This document shows positions 1 to 6,560 of a stretch of 7,888 bases of DNA, piece after piece. Every line of letters begins with the position of its first letter. The first letter of the stretch is position 1. The notes under the pieces were generated by a model that did not search any database, was not told the DNA's origin, and was given only the letters and a program-made list of their open reading frames with translations. Position numbers and translations under genes: made by a program. The stretch covers positions 1 to 7,888 of the forward strand of contig JACMRS010000104.1 in the NCBI GenBank assembly GCA_014376345.1, given 5' to 3'. The stretch is from Bacteroidia bacterium. GTDB taxonomy: Bacteria > Bacteroidota > Bacteroidia > NS11-12g > UBA955.

Positions 1-516
1 GTGAGAATTGAAACTTTCATGAAACCAGCAAGTGAAGAAAGTTACCAGACACAGCAAGCTAAAATTGCAATTGCAACCGGTGGATTTTTTGGTAAAGGTC
101 CCGGAAAAAGTACACAAAGAAATTACCTGCCTCACCCTTACTCAGATTTTATTTATGCAGTTATTATAGAAGAATACGGAATGGTAATCGGGGGTTTACT
201 GATAGCATTCGTTTTTCTGATGATCTTATACCGAAGTATGCGCATTGTTGTTCGAAGTCCGAAAGCCTTTGGAGCATTGGTAGCGGTCGGACTTAGTTTC
301 AGCCTGGTAATCCAGGCGTTCATTCACATGGCAGTTGCAGTGAGTTTGTTTCCGGTTACGGGTTTAACATTGCCGCTGGTGAGTATGGGTGGTACGAGTA
401 TGATATTTACAAGTGTTGCATTCGGTGTAATACTGAGCGTAAGCAGAAGTATAGAGGAGGATGAAGAAGCCGATAAGGCTCTTGAAAAGGAGGGAGGAAA
501 ACTTGCGGGGGCATAA
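1..516 (+). CDS. ftsW: FtsW, septal peptidoglycan glycosyltransferase (C-terminal part, cut by window edge)
   Basis: FtsW is a SEDS-family inner-membrane protein that polymerises lipid II into glycan strands at the division septum, together with its partner transpeptidase (FtsI/PBP3). The frame is open from base 1, so the GTG there is most likely an internal valine codon and the 5' part lies outside the window. The 171 visible residues carry the family's conserved stretch: a glycine-rich segment GKGPGKS (31-37), then YLPHPYSDFIYAVIIEEYG (42-60), whose SDF and EE.G are typical of FtsW/RodA. Three hydrophobic segments follow at about 60-78, 91-113 and 128-148, with the usual FPVTGLTLPLVSMGGTS loop (117-133) before the last. 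The C-terminus is cytosolic, acidic and lysine-rich (IEEDEEADKALEKEGGK). FtsW rather than RodA is chosen because murG, murC, ftsQ, ftsA and ftsZ follow. The last 14 bases overlap murG read from its TTG start. Confidence 0.95.
   Translation: MRIETFMKPASEESYQTQQAKIAIATGGFFGKGPGKSTQRNYLPHPYSDFIYAVIIEEYGMVIGGLLIAFVFLMILYRSMRIVVRSPKAFGALVAVGLSFSLVIQAFIHMAVAVSLFPVTGLTLPLVSMGGTSMIFTSVAFGVILSVSRSIEEDEEADKALEKEGGKLAGA
489..497 (+). promoter_or_regulatory. Strong Shine-Dalgarno sequence of murG inside ftsW
   Basis: The purine run GGAGGGAGG at 489-497 sits five bases before a TTG at 503. It lies within the codons for the FtsW tail (KEGGK). It decides the murG start. The only in-frame ATG upstream of the conserved fold, at 461, directly abuts another GGAGG with no spacer and would add 14 basic residues not expected in MurG. 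Confidence 0.7.
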
Positions 517-1600
517 ATATATTATTTCCGGAGGCGGAACAGGTGGTCATATTTTTCCGGCATTGGCAATTGCAAATGCTTTGATGGAAAACAATCCTGC
601 AAATGAAATTTTATTTGTTGGCGCTGAAGGCAGAATGGAAATGGAAAAAATTCCTGCTGCCGGCTATCGCATTATAGGTTTGCCAATTACCGGAATTCAA
701 AGATCTTTGAGTTTATCAAATTTGTCTTTTCCTTACAAACTGATTAAAAGTTTATGGCAGGCAGGAAAAATAATCAGTTCGTTTAAACCTGATGCTGTTA
801 TTGGTGTTGGTGGTTATGCAAGTGCTGCAATTGTTTATGCAGCATCTTTAAAAAAAATTCCGACTTTAATTCAGGAACAGAATTCTTATGCGGGTTTAAC
901 CAATAAAATTTTAAGTAAAAAAGCAAAGCGTATTTGTGTTGCTTTTGAGGGAATGGAAAAATATTTTCCTTCAGATAAAATTACTATTACAGGTAACCCT
1001 GTTAGAAGTGAAATTCTTGATATTAAAAATATTGACAGACAGGAAGCCAAGCAACTGATTGGACTTAATCCAAATAAAAGAACCCTGCTTGTTATAGGTG
1101 GAAGTTTGGGTGCAAGAACAATTAATACCAGTGTTCAGGCAGGACTTGAAACCCTTGCAAAAAATGACATTCAGGTAATCTGGCAAACAGGTAAATTTGG
1201 TTATGATCCGGCAAGAGCAGCAGGCTTTGAGAATGCCAGAGTTTTTGATTTTATCAAAGACATGAGTGGCGCTTATGCGGCAGCTGATGCTGTCATATCG
1301 CGGGCGGGAGCTATTTCAGTTTCTGAACTATGCATAGCTGGAAAAGCTTGTATTCTGGTACCTTCTCCAAATGTTGCCGAAGACCATCAGTCTAAAAATG
1401 CCTTTGCACTTGTGAATAAAAATGCAGCATTAATGATTAAAGATTCAGACGCTGAAAACACTCTGATTAATCAGGCAATTGAACTGTTGAATGATGCACC
1501 GAAAAGAGACATTTTAGCTGGAAATATTTCTGCACTTGCTAAGCCTTACGCAACAAAACTGATAATTGAAGAAATCAACAAATTAACGCTGGATTCATGA
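503..1600 (+). CDS. murG: MurG, lipid II synthase (UDP-GlcNAc:undecaprenyl-PP-MurNAc-pentapeptide GlcNAc transferase)
   Basis: MurG moves GlcNAc from UDP-GlcNAc onto lipid I to give lipid II. It is a GT-B, GT28-family enzyme peripheral to the inner face of the membrane. From the TTG at 503 it has 365 residues, a normal full length. The N-terminal domain shows the glycine loop GGGTGGH (10-16), with the conserved His16, then GVGGYAS (101-107), QEQN (124-127) and TGNPVR (163-168). The C-terminal nucleotide-sugar domain has GGSLGA (199-204), SRAGA (266-270) followed by Glu275 in SVSE, expected to bind the UDP ribose, and HQSKNA (295-300). The TTG start places GGGTGGH about ten residues in, as in most MurG proteins, and has a strong Shine-Dalgarno sequence; an ATG at 461 would give 379 residues. 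The start overlaps the ftsW stop by 14 bases and the stop overlaps murC as ATGA, so coupled translation is likely. Confidence 0.97.
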   Translation: MRGHKYIISGGGTGGHIFPALAIANALMENNPANEILFVGAEGRMEMEKIPAAGYRIIGLPITGIQRSLSLSNLSFPYKLIKSLWQAGKIISSFKPDAVIGVGGYASAAIVYAASLKKIPTLIQEQNSYAGLTNKILSKKAKRICVAFEGMEKYFPSDKITITGNPVRSEILDIKNIDRQEAKQLIGLNPNKRTLLVIGGSLGARTINTSVQAGLETLAKNDIQVIWQTGKFGYDPARAAGFENARVFDFIKDMSGAYAAADAVISRAGAISVSELCIAGKACILVPSPNVAEDHQSKNAFALVNKNAALMIKDSDAENTLINQAIELLNDAPKRDILAGNISALAKPYATKLIIEEINKLTLDS

Positions 1601-2991
1601 GAATAGAAGATGTCAGAATAGCGTATTTTATTGGTATCGGCGGCATCGGAATGAGCGCAATAGCCAGGTATTTCAAAGCCATCGGTATTGAAGTTCATGG
1701 TTATGATAAAACAAAAACACACCTTTCGGAAGAACTTGAAAAGGAAGGCATGGTACTTCATTACACCGAAGATTTAAATGCCATTCCGGAAAAGATTAAA
1801 GAAAATGACAATGCATCAATTGTTGTTTACACTCCTGCAATACCTTCTGCGCACGCAGAAATTATGTGGTTAAAAAACAACGGTAATATTTTGCATAAGA
1901 GAGCAGAAGTGCTTGGAATTATTTCCAGAAATTCTTTTACAATCGGTGTGGCTGGTACTCATGGTAAAACCACTACAAGTACTATGGTTGCTCATCTTCT
2001 GAACGAGGCAGGTGTTAGCTTTACTGCATTCCTTGGTGGCATCAGTACAAATTTTGGCAGCAACTATGTGCATGTAACAAGTGGAAAGCAATTGCAAAAA
2101 AAACCATTGGTTGTAGTAGAAGCAGATGAGTTCGACAGGTCGTTTTTGCAACTCAGTCCTGATATTTCTATTGTCACTTCAACCGATCCCGACCATCTGG
2201 ATATTTATGGAAAGGCTGAAGAGGTGAAGAATTCTTTTCAGGATTTTGTAAACAGAACTGAAGAGGATGGCATTGCAATTATCAAAGAAGGACTTGATCT
2301 TAAATTCAAAGGGAGAATTCTGCGTTACGGAAAAGAAGACAGTTCAGATGTTTTTTATGATGATGTAAAGATTAAGAAGGATAAATATCTTTTTGGTTTT
2401 AACAGTAACATCAGAGGTGCTGAAAGAGCAGGAAATATTGTATCAGGAATTCCGGGTTTTCACAACATTGAAAATGCTACGGCAGCAATTACAGCTTGTC
2501 TGGAAATTGGCATTAACATTGGTGTTCTGGCAAAAGGAACTGCTACTTTCAAAGGTGTAAAAAGAAGATTTGAATACGTGTATAATTCACCGTCACATAT
2601 TGTAATTGATGATTATGCACACCATCCTGAAGAGCTTCGCGCTTGTATCGAATCTGTTAAACATTTATACCCTGAAAAAAAACTGACCGGTATTTTTCAA
2701 CCGCATCTTTTTTCACGTACGAGAGATTTTGCAGATGGCTTTGCTAGAAGTCTTGACATGCTTGACGAGTGCTGGCTGATGCCAATTTATCCAGCAAGAG
2801 AGCTTCCCATTGAAGGTGTCAGTTCAGAGATGATTGCAGGTAAAATGGAAAAAGATGCCGTTGTTTTAAATGCAGAAAATATCTATGAAAAACTAAAAAC
2901 TGAAAAGCCTGAATTGCTGTTGATACTTGGCGCGGGAGATATTGATAACATTGTTGAACCTGTAAAGCTTTTGTATGAAAAAACTACTTGA
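1597..2991 (+). CDS. murC: MurC, UDP-N-acetylmuramate--L-alanine ligase
   Basis: MurC is the first Mur ligase. In the cytosol it uses ATP to join L-alanine to UDP-MurNAc, beginning the peptide stem. All three Mur-ligase domains are present in 464 residues, the usual length. The UDP-binding Rossmann domain opens with GIGGIGMS (13-20). The central ATPase domain has the P-loop GTHGKTTT (120-127), with Lys124 and Thr125, and the acidic motif EADEFDRSF (175-183), followed by DPDHLDIYG (197-205). A GFHNIENATAA segment (287-297) and FKGVKRRFE (318-326) lead into the C-terminal domain, which has DDYAHHPEE (338-346), FQPHLFSRTRDF (367-378) and GAGDID (445-450). DYAHHP and FQPH.FSRT separate MurC from MurD, MurE and MurF. 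The ATG shares four bases with the murG stop, and the 3' end overlaps ftsQ by 17 bases. No key residue is missing. Confidence 0.98.
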   Translation: MRIEDVRIAYFIGIGGIGMSAIARYFKAIGIEVHGYDKTKTHLSEELEKEGMVLHYTEDLNAIPEKIKENDNASIVVYTPAIPSAHAEIMWLKNNGNILHKRAEVLGIISRNSFTIGVAGTHGKTTTSTMVAHLLNEAGVSFTAFLGGISTNFGSNYVHVTSGKQLQKKPLVVVEADEFDRSFLQLSPDISIVTSTDPDHLDIYGKAEEVKNSFQDFVNRTEEDGIAIIKEGLDLKFKGRILRYGKEDSSDVFYDDVKIKKDKYLFGFNSNIRGAERAGNIVSGIPGFHNIENATAAITACLEIGINIGVLAKGTATFKGVKRRFEYVYNSPSHIVIDDYAHHPEELRACIESVKHLYPEKKLTGIFQPHLFSRTRDFADGFARSLDMLDECWLMPIYPARELPIEGVSSEMIAGKMEKDAVVLNAENIYEKLKTEKPELLLILGAGDIDNIVEPVKLLYEKTT

Positions 2992-3802
2992 AAAGCTGAA
3001 AGGAAATAAAACATGGAGCATTGTTCTGTGGGTTGTGATGGCATTATTTTTATGTATCACTTTGCTTTTGTTAAATCAGGCAGAAGATGAAATGGTTTGC
3101 AAAAAAATCAATGTTAAAATCCTTCCTGAATCTGATCTTTATTTTCTCGACAGTGCTGCCATTTTATCCATCATGAAAAGCATGGAAAGTGATATGAAAA
3201 TTGTGGGTGCAAGAATGGATAATCTGGATATTTCGGGAATGGAACGCAACCTTGAAGCCAATCCTTTTGTTGAAAGAGCAGATATTTTTATTGACGTTGC
3301 AGGAGCGATGCAAGTGAAGGTTGAACAGAGAAATCCTATCCTGAGAGTGATCAATATGAAAGGTGAAGGGTACTATGTAGCAAAAAGTGGAAAGAAGATG
3401 CCGCTGTCAGAAGTGTACACAGCAAGGGTGCCGGCTGCTACCGGAAATATCGCTGAAAGTCTTTCAGACAGTACCTTTGCGAAGTCTCCTATACTTAAAC
3501 AATTATTGGAAGTTGCAGTGTGTACTTCTGCCGATCCGTTCTGGAACTCACAAATTGAACAAATGTATGTAGATAATTATAATGACATTTTGTTGATTCC
3601 TAACGTTGGTAAGCATAGTATTGTAATAGGGAATAGTGTGGACATCCGCAAAAAGCTCGAAAGACTCAAAGAATTTTACATCAAAGGACTCAACACACTT
3701 GGATGGGACAAGTACAGACAGCTCAACCTGAAATACGGCAATCAGGTGATAGGCGTGAAACCTGAAAATTATGTGGAACCAGCCGACACCACAAAAAGAT
3801 AA
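2975..3802 (+). CDS. ftsQ: FtsQ, cell division protein (divergent Bacteroidota type)
   Basis: FtsQ is a bitopic membrane protein that connects the cytosolic FtsZ/FtsA ring to the periplasmic synthase FtsW-FtsI, usually through FtsB and FtsL. The 275 residues show a short basic cytosolic head (1-13), one transmembrane helix (about 15-34), and a periplasmic domain that starts with a POTRA-like part (KKINVKILPES, then the helix ending LEANPFVERADIFIDVAG at 93-110). This is followed by the beta-strand VKVEQRNPILRVIN (114-127), which resembles the usual FtsQ V.ER.P stretch, and by the FtsQ/DivIB beta domain. Similarity to well-studied FtsQ proteins is low, so the name rests on topology, the LEANPFVERA and VEQRNPI motifs and the place between murC and ftsA. 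The start lies inside murC and has no evident Shine-Dalgarno sequence, so translation probably depends on ribosomes finishing murC. The tail after about 262 (VKPENYVEPADTTKR) looks disordered. Confidence 0.9.
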   Translation: MKKLLEKLKGNKTWSIVLWVVMALFLCITLLLLNQAEDEMVCKKINVKILPESDLYFLDSAAILSIMKSMESDMKIVGARMDNLDISGMERNLEANPFVERADIFIDVAGAMQVKVEQRNPILRVINMKGEGYYVAKSGKKMPLSEVYTARVPAATGNIAESLSDSTFAKSPILKQLLEVAVCTSADPFWNSQIEQMYVDNYNDILLIPNVGKHSIVIGNSVDIRKKLERLKEFYIKGLNTLGWDKYRQLNLKYGNQVIGVKPENYVEPADTTKR

Positions 3803-3840
3803 TTATTAATTAAACAGTTAACTAAACAAGAAAACAGAAA
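3803..3840 (+). promoter_or_regulatory. A-rich ftsA leader without Shine-Dalgarno sequence
   Basis: The 38 bases between ftsQ and ftsA are almost all A and T and end in AAAACAGAAA directly before the ATG. No GGAG-type site is seen. A-rich leaders of this kind are the rule in Bacteroidota, where initiation relies little on the Shine-Dalgarno contact. The leader contains the 8-base palindrome AGTTAACT (3816-3823). No convincing Bacteroidota promoter (TAnnTTTG) or terminator is seen, so the ftsQ transcript probably runs on into ftsA. Confidence 0.4.
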
Positions 3841-5148
3841 ATGAGCGAGATCAATAAATTAATGGTTGGACTGGATATTGGCACTACAAAAGTTTGTGTC
3901 ATTGTAGGACAGAAAAATGAAAATGGTAAAATAAATGTACTGGGTATTGGCAAGGCACCATCACTTGGTGGCGTGATGCGTGGCGAGGTAACGAATATTA
4001 CAAAAACCGTAGACGCAATAAAAATTGCAGTTCAGCAAGCTGCAAATCTTTCAAATGTAGAAATCAACACCGTGCATGTTGGTATTGCAGGTGAACATAT
4101 CAGAAGTTTTCAGCACAGTGGTGTTAAAATTCGCGAGAATTCTGAAACAGAAATTATGGCACACGAACTGGAGGCTTTAGAAAAGGAACAACACCGTTTG
4201 TCAATCGAACCGGGTTCACAGATTTTGCATGTGCTTCCGCAGGAATACAGAATAGATGGCCGTCACGGAATTAAAGATCCGATTGGGATGACAGGAACTA
4301 AACTTGAATGTAACTATCACATAATAACAGGCCGTGTAACGGCTGCAAAAACAATTGCTAAATGCGTTGAAAATGCAGGTTTACAGGTTGCTGATGTTGT
4401 GGTAGAACCTATAGCTTCGGCTTGTGCAGTTTTGAGTGAAGAAGAAATGCAATCAGGTATCGCAATTCTTGATATCGGTGGTGGTACAAGTGATCTTGCA
4501 ATTTTCCATGATGGTAAAATCCGTCACACTGCAGTGATTCCTTTTGGTGGTGAAATCATTACAGCAGATATCGCTGAAGCTTTCCAGATTATGGAAAAAC
4601 AAGCTGAGCTGTTGAAAGTGAAATTTGGATATGCATTACCGGAAGCTACAAAGAGTAATGAAATTGTGGTTGTTCCGGGCATTGGCAACAGAAGGCCAAA
4701 AGAAATTTCGACTCGCAACCTTGCAAATGTTATTCATGCAAGAATTAAAGAAATTGTTGAAATGGTAAATGATGAAATCATGGTTTCAGGTTATAAAAAT
4801 AAACTGAATCTTGGTATTGTGCTTACCGGTGGTGGTGCGCAATTAAAATATATTGATCAACTGGTAGAGTATGTTACAGGCTTTGAAGTGAAACTTGGTT
4901 TTCCTGATCAGCATCTTGGCAAAGGACTTGTTGACGAGGTTAAGAGTCCGATGTTTGCAACCGGTATTGGCCTTGTGATTAAAGGCTTTGAAGGTGACAG
5001 AGAAGCAGGTAACAATGTTAAAGGAGGAGTTAAGAAAGAACAAAAAGATAAAGCTAAAAACGGTGGTATCTTAAGTATTTTCGGAAACTTTACAGGCGGA
5101 TTTAAAAACTGGCTTGACGACGATCAGAACTTAAACGATTTTAAATAA
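3841..5148 (+). CDS. ftsA: FtsA, actin-like membrane anchor of the Z ring
   Basis: FtsA is an actin-fold ATPase that binds the FtsZ tail, polymerises at the membrane and recruits the later division proteins. The 435 residues contain the first phosphate motif GLDIGTTKVCVIVG (10-23), the FtsA-specific 1C/SHS2 region (about 85-165, including GIAGEHIRSF and the partner segment LPQEYRIDG), the second phosphate motif LDIGGGTSDL (210-219) and the adenosine motif LTGGGAQL (328-335). A lysine- and glycine-rich linker (about 386-407) leads to a C-terminal amphipathic stretch, GGILSIFGNFTGGFKNWL (408-425), which is the expected membrane-targeting helix, followed by an acidic end. It lies 38 bases after ftsQ and 48 before ftsZ. 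The ATG at 3841 gives a normal N-terminus; an ATG seven codons downstream (residue 8) would leave almost nothing ahead of the first beta strand. Confidence 0.98.
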   Translation: MSEINKLMVGLDIGTTKVCVIVGQKNENGKINVLGIGKAPSLGGVMRGEVTNITKTVDAIKIAVQQAANLSNVEINTVHVGIAGEHIRSFQHSGVKIRENSETEIMAHELEALEKEQHRLSIEPGSQILHVLPQEYRIDGRHGIKDPIGMTGTKLECNYHIITGRVTAAKTIAKCVENAGLQVADVVVEPIASACAVLSEEEMQSGIAILDIGGGTSDLAIFHDGKIRHTAVIPFGGEIITADIAEAFQIMEKQAELLKVKFGYALPEATKSNEIVVVPGIGNRRPKEISTRNLANVIHARIKEIVEMVNDEIMVSGYKNKLNLGIVLTGGGAQLKYIDQLVEYVTGFEVKLGFPDQHLGKGLVDEVKSPMFATGIGLVIKGFEGDREAGNNVKGGVKKEQKDKAKNGGILSIFGNFTGGFKNWLDDDQNLNDFK

Positions 5149-5196
5149 ATTTATATTCTTGAAGATTATTAACCTCAATAATTAAAACAGAGAAAC
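5149..5196 (+). promoter_or_regulatory. A-rich ftsZ leader without Shine-Dalgarno sequence
   Basis: The 48 bases between ftsA and ftsZ end in AAAACAGAGAAAC before the ATG. They share with the ftsA leader the words ATTATTAA (5165-5172 here, 3802-3809 there) and AAAACAGA close to the start codon. A six-base inverted repeat, ATTATT/AATAAT (5165-5170 and 5177-5182), is AT-only and has no T tract, so it is not a terminator. TATTCTTG (5154-5161) misses the Bacteroidota -7 consensus by one base and has no -33 partner; an ftsZ promoter here is not supported. Confidence 0.4.
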
Positions 5197-6510
5197 ATGA
5201 ATTTTTTCAGAGTTGAATTACCAAAAGAGCAGTCATCCATCATCAAAGTAATTGGTGTTGGTGGCGGCGGAAGCAACGCGGTAAATTATATGTACCAGCG
5301 TGGCATTGTCGGTGTAGATTTTTATATCTGTAACACCGATTCACAGCACCTTGCAATAAGTCCTGTACCTAACAAGATACAGATAGGCAATGCACTAACT
5401 GAAGGACTGGGCGCTGGTAGCGATCCGGAAGTTGGAAGACAGTGTGCAATCGAAAGTATCGACAGGATAGAGGAAGCATTGAGGCACAATACCAAAATGG
5501 TTTTTGTAACTGCCGGTATGGGTGGTGGTACAGGAACAGGAGCAGCACCTGTGATCGCTAAAAAAGCGAAAGACATGGGCATTCTCACTGTTGGTATTGT
5601 TACCACACCTTTCAAAAATGAAGGACCTGCACGTAGTGAGCAGGCTGAAAAAGGTATCAGTGATTTACGTCCGCATGTGGATGCTTTGCTGATTATTTCA
5701 AATGATAGAATTTTACAGATGTTCCATAACCTGCGTTTTTCAGAGGCTTTTGCAAAAGCTGATGATGTACTTTGTATGGCAGCAAAAGGTATTGCGGAAA
5801 TCATCACTGTAAGTGGCCACATGAACGTGGATTTCAGGGATGTGAGAACAGCGATGGCAGACAGCGGCAAAGCAATTATGGGCACTGGAACAGGAGAAGG
5901 AGAAGATCGTGCAATTAAAGCTTCGCAAAGGGCTTTAGATTCGCCTTTGCTTGACGAAACCAGCATTGAAGGATCAAGACATATTCTTGTAAATATCAGT
6001 TATGGTAATGAAGAGCCTTATGCAAATGAGATTGACATCATTACAAGTTTCTTCCAGCAGGAAGCCGGGCAGAATGCCAGATTGAAATTCGGACTGACGC
6101 ACAATGCAAGTCTTGATAAAGAATTAATGGTAACAGTAATTGCTACAGGATTTGAGGATTATGCCGGTAAGCATATTCTTGAAGAAGAGACCGGTAGTTT
6201 CGAAATTGAGCTGGATAAAATCGAAGAGATTATTCCAGCAACTGTTGCTGAAGAAAAGCCTTTCAGAAAAGACCCTGAGATGCCCCGTACTCAGGATGAA
6301 ATTCCATTCAGGAGAAATCCTATGACCGGCAATAATAATGACGGTACGGGCGCAATGGATGTGCCTGCTTACAGACGTAAAAACATTCAGCTTGAAGAAT
6401 CAGGAACAGATACAGAAGTTTCAAAAGTATTTCTTGAGGAAGAAAAAGACAATAAGACTGCAAGGTTTAAAGACGGCGGTAACAAATATCTACATGGTAA
6501 TGTAGATTAA
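5197..6510 (+). CDS. ftsZ: FtsZ, tubulin-like GTPase of the division ring
   Basis: FtsZ polymerises with GTP into the Z ring at midcell and is held to the membrane by FtsA. The 437-residue product has the nucleotide-binding loop GVGGGGSNAVN (20-30), NTDSQHL (46-52), the tubulin signature GMGGGTGTGAAPV (107-119), TTPFKNEGPAR (136-146) and the T7 catalytic loop NVDFRDV (210-216), whose Asp212 and Asp215 complete the GTPase site of the next subunit. The second domain ends near 320 (VTVIATGFE, 312-320). The tail from about 321 is acidic then basic. It contains three related motifs, KPFRKDP (354-360), IPFRRNP (369-375) and VPAYRRKN (389-396), the last most like the usual FtsA-binding peptide, and ends in NKYLHGNVD, a form known from Bacteroidota. 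The start MNFFRVELPKEQSS fits the phylum. The tail is short compared with the 600-residue FtsZ proteins of many flavobacteria. Confidence 0.99.
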   Translation: MNFFRVELPKEQSSIIKVIGVGGGGSNAVNYMYQRGIVGVDFYICNTDSQHLAISPVPNKIQIGNALTEGLGAGSDPEVGRQCAIESIDRIEEALRHNTKMVFVTAGMGGGTGTGAAPVIAKKAKDMGILTVGIVTTPFKNEGPARSEQAEKGISDLRPHVDALLIISNDRILQMFHNLRFSEAFAKADDVLCMAAKGIAEIITVSGHMNVDFRDVRTAMADSGKAIMGTGTGEGEDRAIKASQRALDSPLLDETSIEGSRHILVNISYGNEEPYANEIDIITSFFQQEAGQNARLKFGLTHNASLDKELMVTVIATGFEDYAGKHILEEETGSFEIELDKIEEIIPATVAEEKPFRKDPEMPRTQDEIPFRRNPMTGNNNDGTGAMDVPAYRRKNIQLEESGTDTEVSKVFLEEEKDNKTARFKDGGNKYLHGNVD

Positions 6511-6560
6511 GAAAAAGTTTTAATTCACTTGGAATTTATCTAAAACTAATTCAGATAATT
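6511..6560 (+). other. AT-rich spacer between ftsZ and the lipoprotein gene
   Basis: These 50 bases hold a seven-base AT-rich inverted repeat, AGTTTTA/TAAAACT (6516-6522 and 6541-6547), with an 18-base loop. It has too little G+C and no T tract to be called a terminator. TAATTTTG at 6556-6563 matches the Bacteroidota -7 promoter consensus but runs into the proposed TTG start. There is no Shine-Dalgarno sequence. Whether the dcw transcript stops here cannot be told. Confidence 0.35.

Noticed and set aside
461..502. murG start at ATG 461
   Set aside because: It would add 14 residues (MKKPIRLLKRREEN) not typical of MurG, and its GGAGG touches the ATG with no spacing. The TTG at 503 fits better in length and Shine-Dalgarno spacing.
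5154..5161. TATTCTTG as an ftsZ promoter -7 element
   Set aside because: It has one mismatch to TAnnTTTG and no TTTG at the -33 distance; near-matches are common in AT-rich DNA.
5322..5966. Open minus-strand frame of 214 codons opposite ftsZ
   Set aside because: It lies wholly inside ftsZ, which is certain from its motifs. Its product is a low-complexity Ser/Ala/Pro/Ile mix without a recognisable domain, as expected for a shadow of a strongly biased gene.
6516..6547. Inverted repeat AGTTTTA/TAAAACT as an ftsZ terminator
   Set aside because: The stem has a single G-C pair, the loop is 18 bases and no T tract follows, so it would not make a stable intrinsic terminator.
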